Assembly: GCA_026990095.1 (NCBI GenBank)
Contig: JALSIL010000020.1
Coordinates: forward strand, 1-6,664
Length of the DNA: 6,664 bases
DNA from: Lysobacterales bacterium
Lineage (GTDB): Bacteria > Pseudomonadota > Gammaproteobacteria > Xanthomonadales > Marinicellaceae
Direction: 5' to 3'
Made by a program: the position numbers and the translations under genes. Under the pieces are notes generated by a model. The model was not told the DNA's origin. It saw only the letters and a list, made by a program, of their open reading frames with translations, and did no database searches. Numbering within the stretch: position 1 is the first letter of the stretch; every line of letters starts with the position of its first letter. This document shows, piece after piece, positions 1-6,115 of this stretch.

Positions 1-34
1 AGAATGGAGTTTAAAGGGAAAATAGCGAAATAGG

Positions 35-91
35 TTGCATAAATATCACTATATACCTAGTTATTCATAGGTTTTAGTGATATTTGTGCAA
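35..91 (+). repeat. Large imperfect inverted repeat / hairpin, 57 nt
   Basis: Bases 35-50 pair with 76-91 over 16 positions, the only exception being T40 opposite G86. The fold continues inward: A51-T75, a T/T mismatch, A53-T73, a bulged T54, then 55-59 with 68-72, leaving the 8-base loop 60-67. Read as plus-strand RNA the exception is a tolerated U-G pair; on the minus strand it would be an A-C mismatch. This slightly favours a plus-strand RNA structure. No U-run follows directly (the next one is 105-109), so it is not a textbook terminator. It could be the 3' end of an upstream transcript, a dispersed palindromic repeat, or a protein-binding dyad. The pairing is certain; the role is unknown. 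Confidence 0.8.
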
Positions 92-152
92 GATGTGAAG
101 CTAGTTTTTCTTTAAAGCCACTTGTACAAAGTGTAACCGTAACAATGTTGAG

Positions 153-190
153 ATAAGGTGTTGTTATTTAAAGATAAATGCCTTATTTTT
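153..190 (+). terminator. Possible weak rho-independent terminator
   Basis: ATAAGG at 153-158 pairs with CCTTAT at 181-186. An inner stem pairs 166-169 with 176-179 around a 6-base loop. The outer stem runs into TTTTT (186-190), as an intrinsic terminator would. The stem is AT-rich and has an unpaired stretch at 159-165, so it would be weak. It would stop transcripts entering from the left edge, converging on the gltA-rsmJ transcript. Confidence 0.25.
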
Positions 191-313
191 AAGCTTATCC
201 TATGAAATATTCGGGTTAGTGTAAAACCCCTGTCAATGAAATATCAGTTGGTTATTCTCCATTGCAAAAATGGATTGTACAAAGATAGAAACATTCAAAT
301 AAATAACAAAGAT

Positions 314-1009
314 CTACAGTGCATAAACATCAAACCTTGCGGCTTTACCGATGACTTGTGAAGTGGGTTTTTTGTTGCAGACAAAATCGGCTTTGACAGG
401 GCGTTTGATAACTATTTTTTTAGCCTTGGAGCCTTTGGCTTGTTCGAATAAATCTTCTGCCATTTGCCCTTGGTGACCGACAAAGCTTTGCAAAAAAGTC
501 ATTTGTTTATTATTTTTGGCAGATTTTTTGGTTGCTGGGTACATGGGGTCAATGTAGATAACTTCGCAAGTTGTTTTTAAGATATTCGACAAGGCATCTT
601 TTTTATAAACCTTTATGCTTTCTATGCCTGCACGGTTCAGCCCATCTTTAAGTAGAGCGCACATCAGTGGGTTGGACTCGTAGGCTTCAATTTGTGAGCC
701 AGTGAGGGATAAAAGGTAGGCATCTTTGCCAAATCCTGCGGTGCAATCCATGACTGTTGTGGGGTGTTTCTTTCTCCCTAGCACGGCTTTTATGACCAGT
801 TCGGCATTGAGGTGTGCTTGGGATCGAAATTGCAATTGTTTAGATTGAAAATCAACAAAAACGTGGTGTTTATCTTTCTTGTTGAAGACAGAAAGCTTTT
901 GCTCAAATAACTCTATATGGTAATCGGTATTAGCGTTTAAAACTGGGTCTAAATCCAGTGGATTTAGACCCAATAATTCGATACGCAATTTAACTGCTTG
1001 TGACAGCAT
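314..1009 (-). CDS. rsmJ: 16S rRNA (guanine-1516-N2)-methyltransferase RsmJ
   Basis: RsmJ transfers a methyl group from S-adenosylmethionine to N2 of G1516 in 16S rRNA of the small ribosomal subunit. The 231-residue product follows the E. coli protein (about 250 aa) along its length: FVDF at 51-54, the SAM-binding motif I VMDCTAGFGKD at 86-96, acidic motif II AYESNP at 109-114, the catalytic-region motif DPMYP at 154-158, the FLQSFVG stretch at 172-178, KRP at 202-204 and the C-terminal RFDVYA at 225-230. The ATG lies 6 bases after the gltA stop, with AGG (1017-1015) overlapping that stop as a probable ribosome binding site. It is probably cotranscribed with gltA. The N-terminus is somewhat shorter than usual, but the LGL stretch before FVDF is present, so it is not obviously truncated. 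A perfect hairpin covers codons 13-22. Confidence 0.93.
   Translation of the reverse strand: MLSQAVKLRIELLGLNPLDLDPVLNANTDYHIELFEQKLSVFNKKDKHHVFVDFQSKQLQFRSQAHLNAELVIKAVLGRKKHPTTVMDCTAGFGKDAYLLSLTGSQIEAYESNPLMCALLKDGLNRAGIESIKVYKKDALSNILKTTCEVIYIDPMYPATKKSAKNNKQMTFLQSFVGHQGQMAEDLFEQAKGSKAKKIVIKRPVKADFVCNKKPTSQVIGKAARFDVYAL
944..972 (-). repeat. Perfect 13-bp inverted repeat in early rsmJ; possible attenuator
   Basis: Bases 944-956 are the exact reverse complement of 960-972, with only AGT (957-959) between them, giving a 29-base palindrome. On the minus (rsmJ) strand the stem is followed by G and then TTTT (942-939), resembling an intrinsic terminator. It lies 38-66 bases into rsmJ and roughly 45-70 bases after the gltA stop. 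It could therefore end most gltA transcripts, attenuate rsmJ, shield the gltA 3' end from exonucleases, or slow early translation. The plus strand has no U-run after it. The palindrome is seen directly; the regulatory role is inferred. Confidence 0.9.
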
Positions 1010-1015
1010 AAAAAC

Positions 1016-2308
1016 CTATCTATTCGAAATATCTTTATAGTCCCGAGTTGTAGGGCCGGTGTATACTTGACGAGGACGTCCGATGCGTGTATCAGGTGTT
1101 TCATACTGCTCAAGCCATTGCGAAACCCAACCCACTGTGCGTGCGATAGCAAACATTACGGTGAACATTTGTTTTGGTATGCCCAAAGCTTTGTAAATGA
1201 TTCCAGAGTAGAAATCCACATTTGGATACAGTTTTCTCTCAACAAAATAAGGGTCTTTTAATGCAATTTCTTCCAGTTTCATTGCTAACTCTAATTGCGG
1301 ATCATTAACGCCTAATTCATTGAGCACTTCATGACAAGCTTTACGAATAATTGTCGCTCTTGGGTCAAAGTTTTTATAAACACGGTGACCAAAACCCATT
1401 AATCGGAATTTATCGCTTTTATCTTTGGCTTTTGCAACGTATTTATCACAATTGGAAACATCACCAATTTCATCTAACATGTTCAAAACCGCTTCATTAG
1501 CACCACCATGAGCAGGACCCCAAAGTGAGGCGATACCTGCTGAAACACAGGCAAAAGGATTGGCACCTGTTGAACCAACAAGTCTTACTGTTGATGTTGA
1601 AGCATTTTGCTCATGATCGGCATGCAGCATAAACAATAAATCCAGCGCTTTAGCTGCTACGGGATTTGGCTCATAAGGCTCTGATGGCACGGCATACATC
1701 ATGTGTAACAATCTTTCAGTAAAGTTTAAATCATTACGTGGGTAGACAAAAGGCTGTCCCACTGAGTTTTTGTAAACCGATGCGGCAATTGTTGGCATTT
1801 TTGCAATCAATCTGACTGCGGCTAAACGTCTGTGTTCAGGATCCGACATATCCATCCAGTCATGATAAAATGCAGCAAAAGAACCCACAACGCCAACCAT
1901 CATTGCCATTGGGTGTGCATCGTATTGAAAGCCGGACATCAACATCTTCATTTTTTCGTGCACCATGGTATGGTAGCGAATTTCGGTATCAAAATCCTCG
2001 TATTGATTTTTGGTTGGGAGTTCTCCATTCAACAATAAATACGAAGTTTCAACAAAATTAGATTTTTCTGCCAACTGTTCAATAGGATAGCCACGGTAAA
2101 GTAATACACCTTTGCCACCATCAATGAAAGTGATGGCACTTCGGCATGCAGCTGTTGCAGCAAAACCAGAATCATAAGTGAAGTAACCTGAATTTTTATG
2201 TAAGGTTTTTATGTCAAATGTTGGAGGCCCCATTGATCCCGTAATAATTGGAAGCTCAACGGACTGATCTGAATCAGGAAAATTAAGTGTAACGTGCTTA
2301 TTGTGCAT
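1016..2308 (-). CDS. gltA: Citrate synthase, hexameric type II (GltA)
   Basis: GltA condenses acetyl-CoA with oxaloacetate to citrate and CoA, the entry step of the TCA cycle, in the cytoplasm. The 430-residue product is full length for the family. The three catalytic residues sit in their expected motifs: H267 in GPAHGG, H308 in FGHRVYK and D365 in NVDFYSG, each offset by 3 from E. coli H264, H305 and D362. Other family signatures are GFAATAACRSAITFIDG (48-64), the LLYRGYPIEQLA stretch (69-80), LHADHEQNASTSTVR (228-242) and the C-terminal RIGRPRQVYTG (408-418). The length and N-terminal extension fit the Gram-negative hexameric form, typically inhibited by NADH; that regulation is inferred from the family. 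The start is supported by AGGGG (2322-2318), 9 bases before the ATG. It leads rsmJ and diverges from tdk. Confidence 0.98.
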   Translation of the reverse strand: MHNKHVTLNFPDSDQSVELPIITGSMGPPTFDIKTLHKNSGYFTYDSGFAATAACRSAITFIDGGKGVLLYRGYPIEQLAEKSNFVETSYLLLNGELPTKNQYEDFDTEIRYHTMVHEKMKMLMSGFQYDAHPMAMMVGVVGSFAAFYHDWMDMSDPEHRRLAAVRLIAKMPTIAASVYKNSVGQPFVYPRNDLNFTERLLHMMYAVPSEPYEPNPVAAKALDLLFMLHADHEQNASTSTVRLVGSTGANPFACVSAGIASLWGPAHGGANEAVLNMLDEIGDVSNCDKYVAKAKDKSDKFRLMGFGHRVYKNFDPRATIIRKACHEVLNELGVNDPQLELAMKLEEIALKDPYFVERKLYPNVDFYSGIIYKALGIPKQMFTVMFAIARTVGWVSQWLEQYETPDTRIGRPRQVYTGPTTRDYKDISNR

Positions 2309-2317
2309 AGAATAATA

Positions 2318-2322
2318 CCCCT
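2318..2322 (-). promoter_or_regulatory. gltA ribosome binding site
   Basis: The minus strand reads AGGGG here, with 9 bases between it and the gltA ATG at 2308. This is the only purine-rich block near that ATG and it confirms the chosen start. Confidence 0.7.
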
Positions 2323-2328
2323 ATGTTT

Positions 2329-2345
2329 GTGTGTTTAAAACATAC
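2329..2345. promoter_or_regulatory. 17-bp dyad in gltA leader, possible operator
   Basis: The sequence is GTGTGTTTAAAACATAC. Half-sites of 8 bases are symmetric about A2337 with one mismatch pair (G2331 opposite T2343). It lies just 5' of the gltA ribosome binding site on the minus strand, where a bound repressor could block transcription or an RNA fold could affect initiation. The core is AT-rich, so chance is possible. No regulator is assigned. Confidence 0.35.
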
Positions 2346-2346
2346 G

Positions 2347-2381
2347 TTTGATTGTTTGGCTATCCCAGTAAAGCAATCAAA
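2347..2381. promoter_or_regulatory. Inverted repeat (8 bp, 19-base spacer) upstream of gltA
   Basis: TTTGATTG (2347-2354) and CAATCAAA (2374-2381) are perfect inverted copies. The pairing can extend inward by T2356-A2372 and T2357-A2371 past one mismatch. If gltA is transcribed from further upstream, this would fold as a hairpin in its leader, 39-73 bases before the start codon. Alternatively it is a two-site binding element near the promoter. The repeat is seen directly; the function is inferred. Confidence 0.45.
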
Positions 2382-2611
2382 GTAAAAGATTTGACTATTT
2401 TAACTTAAAACAGAATTTTACTCCACAAACTTTGCCACTATTTTCCAGTGTTTTCTCTTGATAAAGGCTACAACGCTAAGATGGGGATTTCTTTAACTCC
2501 TGATGAACGGTATTATCTAGCAGGGTTGATAGTATCATATCGCAGGGGTTTTAAACAGAGACGAATTTAAGAAGCACAAAGCAGTGCCATCTGTCTGTCG
2601 GGTTTTCGCTT

Positions 2612-2617
2612 TATAAT
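2612..2617 (+). promoter_or_regulatory. Candidate -10 box for tdk operon
   Basis: A perfect TATAAT stands about 190 bases before the tdk start. The best -35 match is only CTGTCT (2591-2596), 3 of 6 to consensus at a short 15-base spacing, so the promoter would be weak or activator-dependent. Closer to tdk, TAGAAT (2762-2767) and TAAAAT (2773-2778) are other possible -10 boxes, also without a good -35. Confidence 0.3.
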
Positions 2618-2807
2618 TATTGTACTTTCTGCCGTAATAGATGATTTATTTGTTGAGTCTTGGTTTGGATTGAGTGGGGGAAATCCCATTTATCAAGTTG
2701 GGTTTGGGTAAAGACTAAAGCAAATTTTTATCCTTTGAGTGTTTTTAAAATCCCAAAACGATAGAATACTGCTAAAATAGATTTTTTTATTCATGCATTT
2801 TTATTCT

Positions 2808-3440
2808 ATGGCAAAGTTGTATTTTTATTATTCGGCGATGAATGCGGGAAAAACCACGCATTTGTTGCAATCCAGTTACAATTACCGCGAACGTGGCATG
2901 AACACCTTGATTCTATCACCAGCTTTTGACAACCGTTTTGGTGTCGGCAAGGTGACTTCGCGGATTGGTATTGACTCGCCTTCTGTGATTTTTTCGGAAA
3001 AAGAAAATTTGCTGAATTTGGTTAATAAATACCACAAAGAACACAATATCCATTGTGTTTTGGTCGATGAAGCACAGTTTTTAAGTAAAGATCAAGTCTA
3101 TCAAATAACCGAAGTGGTGGATCAATTGCATATTCCTGTTTTGGCTTATGGCTTGCGTACCGATTTTCAGGGTGAATTGTTTACTGGCAGTCAATATTTG
3201 TTGGCATGGGCAGATCATTTGGTGGAGCTTAAAACCATTTGCCATTCGGGTGCAAAAGCCACTATGGTGGTGCGTGTCGATGAAGACGGACGTGCGGTTA
3301 AGTCGGGAGCACAGGTGGAAATTGGCGGTAATGACCGTTATATTTCGGTGTCTCGTGCAGAATACAAGCGCATATTTTATGATGAAGGCATTATTGAGTC
3401 TATCCAGTTATCTTTGCCAATTGTGGAGAAACATTCATGA
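2808..3440 (+). CDS. tdk: Thymidine kinase (Tdk)
   Basis: Tdk phosphorylates thymidine (and deoxyuridine) with ATP in the cytoplasmic pyrimidine salvage pathway. The 210-residue product matches the type II family: N-terminal MAKLYFYYSAMNAGKTT with the P-loop at 9-16, LVDEAQ with the catalytic base E88 (85-90), and YGLRTDFQGELF followed by GSQYLLAWAD (114-136). I chose the ATG at 2808 rather than 2793 because the protein then begins exactly as E. coli Tdk does; neither start has a ribosome binding site. The C-terminal zinc site is degenerate: C145 remains, but the other three ligand positions of the E. coli type (Cys, Cys, His) are S147, S182 and E185. The stop overlaps the fmt start in ATGA, so Tdk heads a coupled gene cluster. 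Confidence 0.96.
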   Translation: MAKLYFYYSAMNAGKTTHLLQSSYNYRERGMNTLILSPAFDNRFGVGKVTSRIGIDSPSVIFSEKENLLNLVNKYHKEHNIHCVLVDEAQFLSKDQVYQITEVVDQLHIPVLAYGLRTDFQGELFTGSQYLLAWADHLVELKTICHSGAKATMVVRVDEDGRAVKSGAQVEIGGNDRYISVSRAEYKRIFYDEGIIESIQLSLPIVEKHS

Positions 3441-4357
3441 GAATAGTCTTTTGTGGAACCCCAGAGTTTTCAGTTGCTCCTTTAAAAAAATTAATTCAGA
3501 ATAAGCACGAAGTGGTAGCCGTTTATACTCAGCCCGACCGAGGGGTTGGGCGTGGTCGAAAGGTGCAGTTTTCGGCAGTTAAACAATGTGCTTTGGAGCA
3601 TAATATTGAGGTTTATCAACCCGTTTCTTTGCGTGATGAAGATGCGATTGAAGAATTGCGCTCTTTAAAACCAGATTTGTTGGTGGTGGTTGCTTATGGT
3701 TTGATTTTGCCGCAAGCTGTATTGGATATTCCCACGATTTCGTGTTGGAATATCCATGCTTCGTTATTGCCGCGTTGGCGTGGTGCTGCACCTATTCATC
3801 GTGCTCTTTTGGCAGGTGATAAAACTACCGGTGTGGGCATTATGCAGATGGAAGCAGGCCTTGATACTGGTGCGGTGTATGTGCAGCATGAATGTGCTAT
3901 TGCCGATGATGAAACCACCGAAAAATTACACAATAAATTAGCCGTGATGGGTGCTAATGCCTTGCTTGAAGCCATTGAGTTATTGCAGGACAACAATTTG
4001 CCATCGCCAATGGTTCAGGATGAAGACAAGGTGACTTATGCCAAGAAATTAACAAAGGCTGAGTCGGTGATTGATTGGAATCAAAGTGCTGAGTTGATTG
4101 ATAGAAAAATTAGGGCACTGGTTCCTTGGCCTGGAACCGTTGCAAACATTGCTGGTGATGATTATAAAATATGGCAATCAAAATTTATTGAAGAGGACAG
4201 TCAAGCCGCAGAGGGAGAAATTGCCCATGCAGACAAATCTTCTTTGTTTATTCAGTGCCAAAGCGGGCAATTGCAAATTTTATCTATTCAAAAATCAGGT
4301 AAAAAGCGCATGGATATTGCCCAATTTATGCAAGCCAAGACTGATTGGTTTACATGA
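3437..4357 (+). CDS. fmt: Methionyl-tRNA formyltransferase (Fmt)
   Basis: Fmt uses 10-formyltetrahydrofolate to formylate the amino group of Met-tRNA(fMet), preparing it for translation initiation. The 306-residue product has the whole N-terminal catalytic domain: FCGTPEFS (5-12), the NIH pair N105 and H107, the SLLPRWRGAAPI signature (109-120) and catalytic D143 in GLDTG. These sit one position from E. coli N106, H108 and D144. The C-terminal tRNA-binding domain follows (RALVPWPG at 226-233, then SGKKRMDIAQF at 287-297). Length is close to the usual 310-315. The ATG overlaps the tdk stop by 4 bases, with GGAG (3425-3428) 8 bases upstream, and the stop overlaps rsmB in the same way. The usual partner gene def is not directly upstream. 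Confidence 0.97.
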   Translation: MRIVFCGTPEFSVAPLKKLIQNKHEVVAVYTQPDRGVGRGRKVQFSAVKQCALEHNIEVYQPVSLRDEDAIEELRSLKPDLLVVVAYGLILPQAVLDIPTISCWNIHASLLPRWRGAAPIHRALLAGDKTTGVGIMQMEAGLDTGAVYVQHECAIADDETTEKLHNKLAVMGANALLEAIELLQDNNLPSPMVQDEDKVTYAKKLTKAESVIDWNQSAELIDRKIRALVPWPGTVANIAGDDYKIWQSKFIEEDSQAAEGEIAHADKSSLFIQCQSGQLQILSIQKSGKKRMDIAQFMQAKTDWFT

Positions 4358-5595
4358 GTGGGCAACGTATAATTGCCGCACAAATCACTTATGAAGTGGT
4401 TTTTAAAAAGCAAAGCTTAAGCGAGCTTTTTAAGCAACGCCTAAGTGAAAACCTTGCTCCTGAGTTTAAATCAGCAGTCAAGGCCTTGTGTTATGACACC
4501 ATTCGGCATTATTTGCAATTGCAAGATTATTGGCAGCAATGGGTTAAAAAAATGCCAAAAGATAAGCTGGTTCGAGTCATTTTAACCCAAGGGCTAGCTG
4601 AATTTTATTACCAAAATAAACCAGAACACGTTGTGGTCAATGAGGCGGCAAATGTCGCTAAGAAACTTAAAAAGCGGTGGGCGTGTGGGTTAATTAATGC
4701 GACCCTAAGGCAGGCATTAAAGAACAAAACACAACAACCAAGTGATGAAGTCGCTCGTTTTGAGCACCCACAGTGGTGGATTAATCAACTTAAAAAGGAT
4801 TGGCCAAGTCATTGGCAATCTATTTTACAAGCCAACAACCAAAAGCCACCGTTATGGGTGCGCTCTAAAAAGCCGCTTGAACAAGCAACAAAGCACCCTT
4901 CCATTGATGGAGCCTACATAATTGATGCCCAAAACATCACAACAAATGAAGATTTTAACAAGGGAGATTTATCAGTTCAAGATGCCAGTGCGCAATTAGC
5001 GGCTCATATTTTATGCCCTGATGATAATGAGTTTATTTTGGATATGTGTGCAGCTCCAGGTGGTAAAACTGGGCACTTACTTGAGTTAAACAACAGCATA
5101 AAACTCGATGCTTTGGAGTTACATGAAAACCGAGCACAGAAAATCTATGAAAATTTACATCGTTTAAAGTTAAACGCAAAGGTAATTGTTGGCGATGGTT
5201 CGCAAAGTGATGCTTGGTTTAGCGGTCAAAAATACCACAAAATTTTATTGGATGCTCCATGCAGTGCCTCAGGAATTGTGCGCCGACAAGTGGATATTAA
5301 ATTTCAAAGAAAGCCCGAAGATTTAAAGGCTATATGCCAAACACAACAAGAGCTTTTGTTCTCTGCTGCAAAATTACTAACGACCAGAGGGCAACTTCTT
5401 TATGCCACCTGTTCGGTTTTTAAGCAAGAAAATAGCCAACAGATTAAATTATTTTTAAATTCTCACCCTGAATTTAGTGAAATCAAGTTAAAATATCCCT
5501 TTGCAATGAATTGTGAGTTTGGTATTCAGGTAATAACTGGCTCACAAGATATGGATGGTTTTTATTACTGTTACCTTCAGAAAAATGAACGTTAA
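4354..5595 (+). CDS. rsmB: 16S rRNA (cytosine-967-C5)-methyltransferase RsmB
   Basis: RsmB (Sun/Fmu) adds a methyl group to C5 of C967 in 16S rRNA, using SAM. The 413-residue product has the expected two parts: an N-terminal NusB-like helical RNA-binding domain (about 1-130, with VVVNEAANVAKK at 93-104) and a C-terminal Rossmann methyltransferase domain. Visible motifs are SVQDASAQL (207-215), SAM-binding MCAAPGGKTGHLLE (231-244), the acidic ELHENR loop (255-260), VGDG (279-282), DAPCSASGIVRR with C303 (300-311), and YATCSVF with C353 (350-356). C303 and C353 are the two-cysteine pair of the RNA m5C methyltransferases. The ATG at 4354 makes an ATGA overlap with fmt; a TTG three codons earlier is the less likely alternative. 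No clear ribosome binding site is present, so coupling to fmt is likely. Confidence 0.96.
   Translation: MSGQRIIAAQITYEVVFKKQSLSELFKQRLSENLAPEFKSAVKALCYDTIRHYLQLQDYWQQWVKKMPKDKLVRVILTQGLAEFYYQNKPEHVVVNEAANVAKKLKKRWACGLINATLRQALKNKTQQPSDEVARFEHPQWWINQLKKDWPSHWQSILQANNQKPPLWVRSKKPLEQATKHPSIDGAYIIDAQNITTNEDFNKGDLSVQDASAQLAAHILCPDDNEFILDMCAAPGGKTGHLLELNNSIKLDALELHENRAQKIYENLHRLKLNAKVIVGDGSQSDAWFSGQKYHKILLDAPCSASGIVRRQVDIKFQRKPEDLKAICQTQQELLFSAAKLLTTRGQLLYATCSVFKQENSQQIKLFLNSHPEFSEIKLKYPFAMNCEFGIQVITGSQDMDGFYYCYLQKNER
4403..4433 (+). repeat. 9-bp inverted repeat in early rsmB
   Basis: TTAAAAAGC (4403-4411) and GCTTTTTAA (4425-4433) are perfect inverted copies around a 13-base spacer, within codons 17-27 of rsmB. 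The stem is AT-rich and no U-run follows, so it is not a terminator. It may be chance in A/T-rich coding DNA. Confidence 0.5.
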
Positions 5596-6115
5596 ATTAG
5601 TACTAACACTGTTGTTTTTCAGCACGCTTGTGGTGGCTGAAAATCTCGTTATTTTTTTAGAAATTAGCAGCAATGAAACCAGCACAGTTATTAAACCTCA
5701 GCTCAATTTTCACACCTCCACGCAAATTAAAGAAGCCATTGATAACGGTATTCGCATTAATATTATAGCAAAAGTGGATTTGTATGAACCCCAAAGTTTG
5801 TGGTTTAATAAAACCTTACAAAAACAAAAAGTCACCTTAGAGGTTTCTTACTTTTCATTGGGCAAACATTACAAAATTAGGAACTTAAAAACCGATGAGC
5901 AAATCGGCGTTAATGAATACCCGCAATTGTGGAAAGAACTCGAAAAGTTAATGGTTTTTGAATTTCCTAACTCTGCAATAACCTCAAAGAGTTGGGTAAA
6001 GTTACGCATCATGCTTGATAAAGGTGCTCTTCCTATTGCCATGCAACTGCCTGTTTTATTTGATTCCAATTGGGACATAGACACGCCATGGCATGAACAA
6101 AAAGTGATGCAATAG
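5585..6115 (+). CDS. DUF4390 domain protein, predicted exported
   Basis: The function of this family is not established; it is known mainly as a small protein encoded between rsmB and ntrY. The 176-residue product starts with a short basic n-region, a hydrophobic core (about 5-17) and VVA before E19, fitting signal peptidase I cleavage after A18. The mature part would act in the periplasm. Family-like features are AIDNGIRI (51-58), a strand-rich middle, and a C-terminal LPIAMQLPVLFDSNWDI stretch (149-165). I chose the ATG at 5585 over 5555 because it places the signal peptide at the very N-terminus. It overlaps rsmB by 11 bases, and its stop overlaps the ntrY start by one base. No strong ribosome binding site is seen, so translational coupling is likely. 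A role linked to NtrY sensing is inference from position only. Confidence 0.85.
   Translation: MNVKLVLTLLFFSTLVVAENLVIFLEISSNETSTVIKPQLNFHTSTQIKEAIDNGIRINIIAKVDLYEPQSLWFNKTLQKQKVTLEVSYFSLGKHYKIRNLKTDEQIGVNEYPQLWKELEKLMVFEFPNSAITSKSWVKLRIMLDKGALPIAMQLPVLFDSNWDIDTPWHEQKVMQ

Larger units (their letters stand above)
1..313. other. Noncoding left edge, 3' of rsmJ
   Basis: No reading frame here has credible coding character. The only open stretch at the very edge ends at a stop after ten codons (bases 1-33), so it could at most be the tail of a gene outside the window. The region holds a large imperfect hairpin (35-91), a weak plus-strand terminator-like hairpin (153-190), and two small stem-loops: 213-217 with 225-229, and 258-263 with 269-274. 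The 10-mer TTGTACAAAG occurs twice (122-131 and 275-284). None of the small stem-loops has a clear U-run on the minus strand, so I cannot say where the gltA-rsmJ transcript ends. Confidence 0.7.
2309..2792. other. Divergent intergenic region gltA / tdk
   Basis: This 484-base stretch separates two divergently read genes and must carry the promoters of both. For gltA I see the ribosome binding site and two dyads (2329-2345 and 2347-2381), but no convincing paired -35/-10 on the minus strand. For tdk there is TATAAT at 2612-2617 without a good -35. A short palindrome, TGATAGTATCA, lies at 2527-2537 and a G-rich mini-hairpin at about 2671-2692. A frame with ATG at 2481 and stop at 2568-2570 would encode 29 residues, but it has no good ribosome binding site and I do not call it a gene. 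No tRNA or mobile-element remnant is visible. Confidence 0.7.

Noticed and set aside
122..284. The 10-mer TTGTACAAAG occurs twice (122-131 and 275-284), resembling a phage attachment core.
   Set aside because: There is no integrase, tRNA or mobile gene nearby, and a single repeated AT-rich 10-mer with a palindromic GTAC core is not enough to call attachment sites.
964..2061. Short open frames on either strand inside gltA and at its junction with rsmJ.
   Set aside because: They lie over a well-supported full-length citrate synthase gene, lack recognisable protein motifs and are best explained as antisense or out-of-frame shadows.
2527..2537. Palindrome TGATAGTATCA, considered as an operator.
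   Set aside because: An 11-base AT-rich palindrome is expected by chance in a region of this size, and it matches no operator I recognise.
2671..2692. G-rich mini-hairpin TGGG...CCCA in the tdk leader, considered as a terminator or riboswitch element.
   Set aside because: The core stem is only 4 bp plus wobble pairs, there is no U-run, and no riboswitch consensus can be recognised.
3148..4394. Several 60-118 codon open frames overlapping tdk and fmt.
   Set aside because: Both genes carry all key family motifs in the main frames; the alternative frames have no domain signature and start inside the genes.
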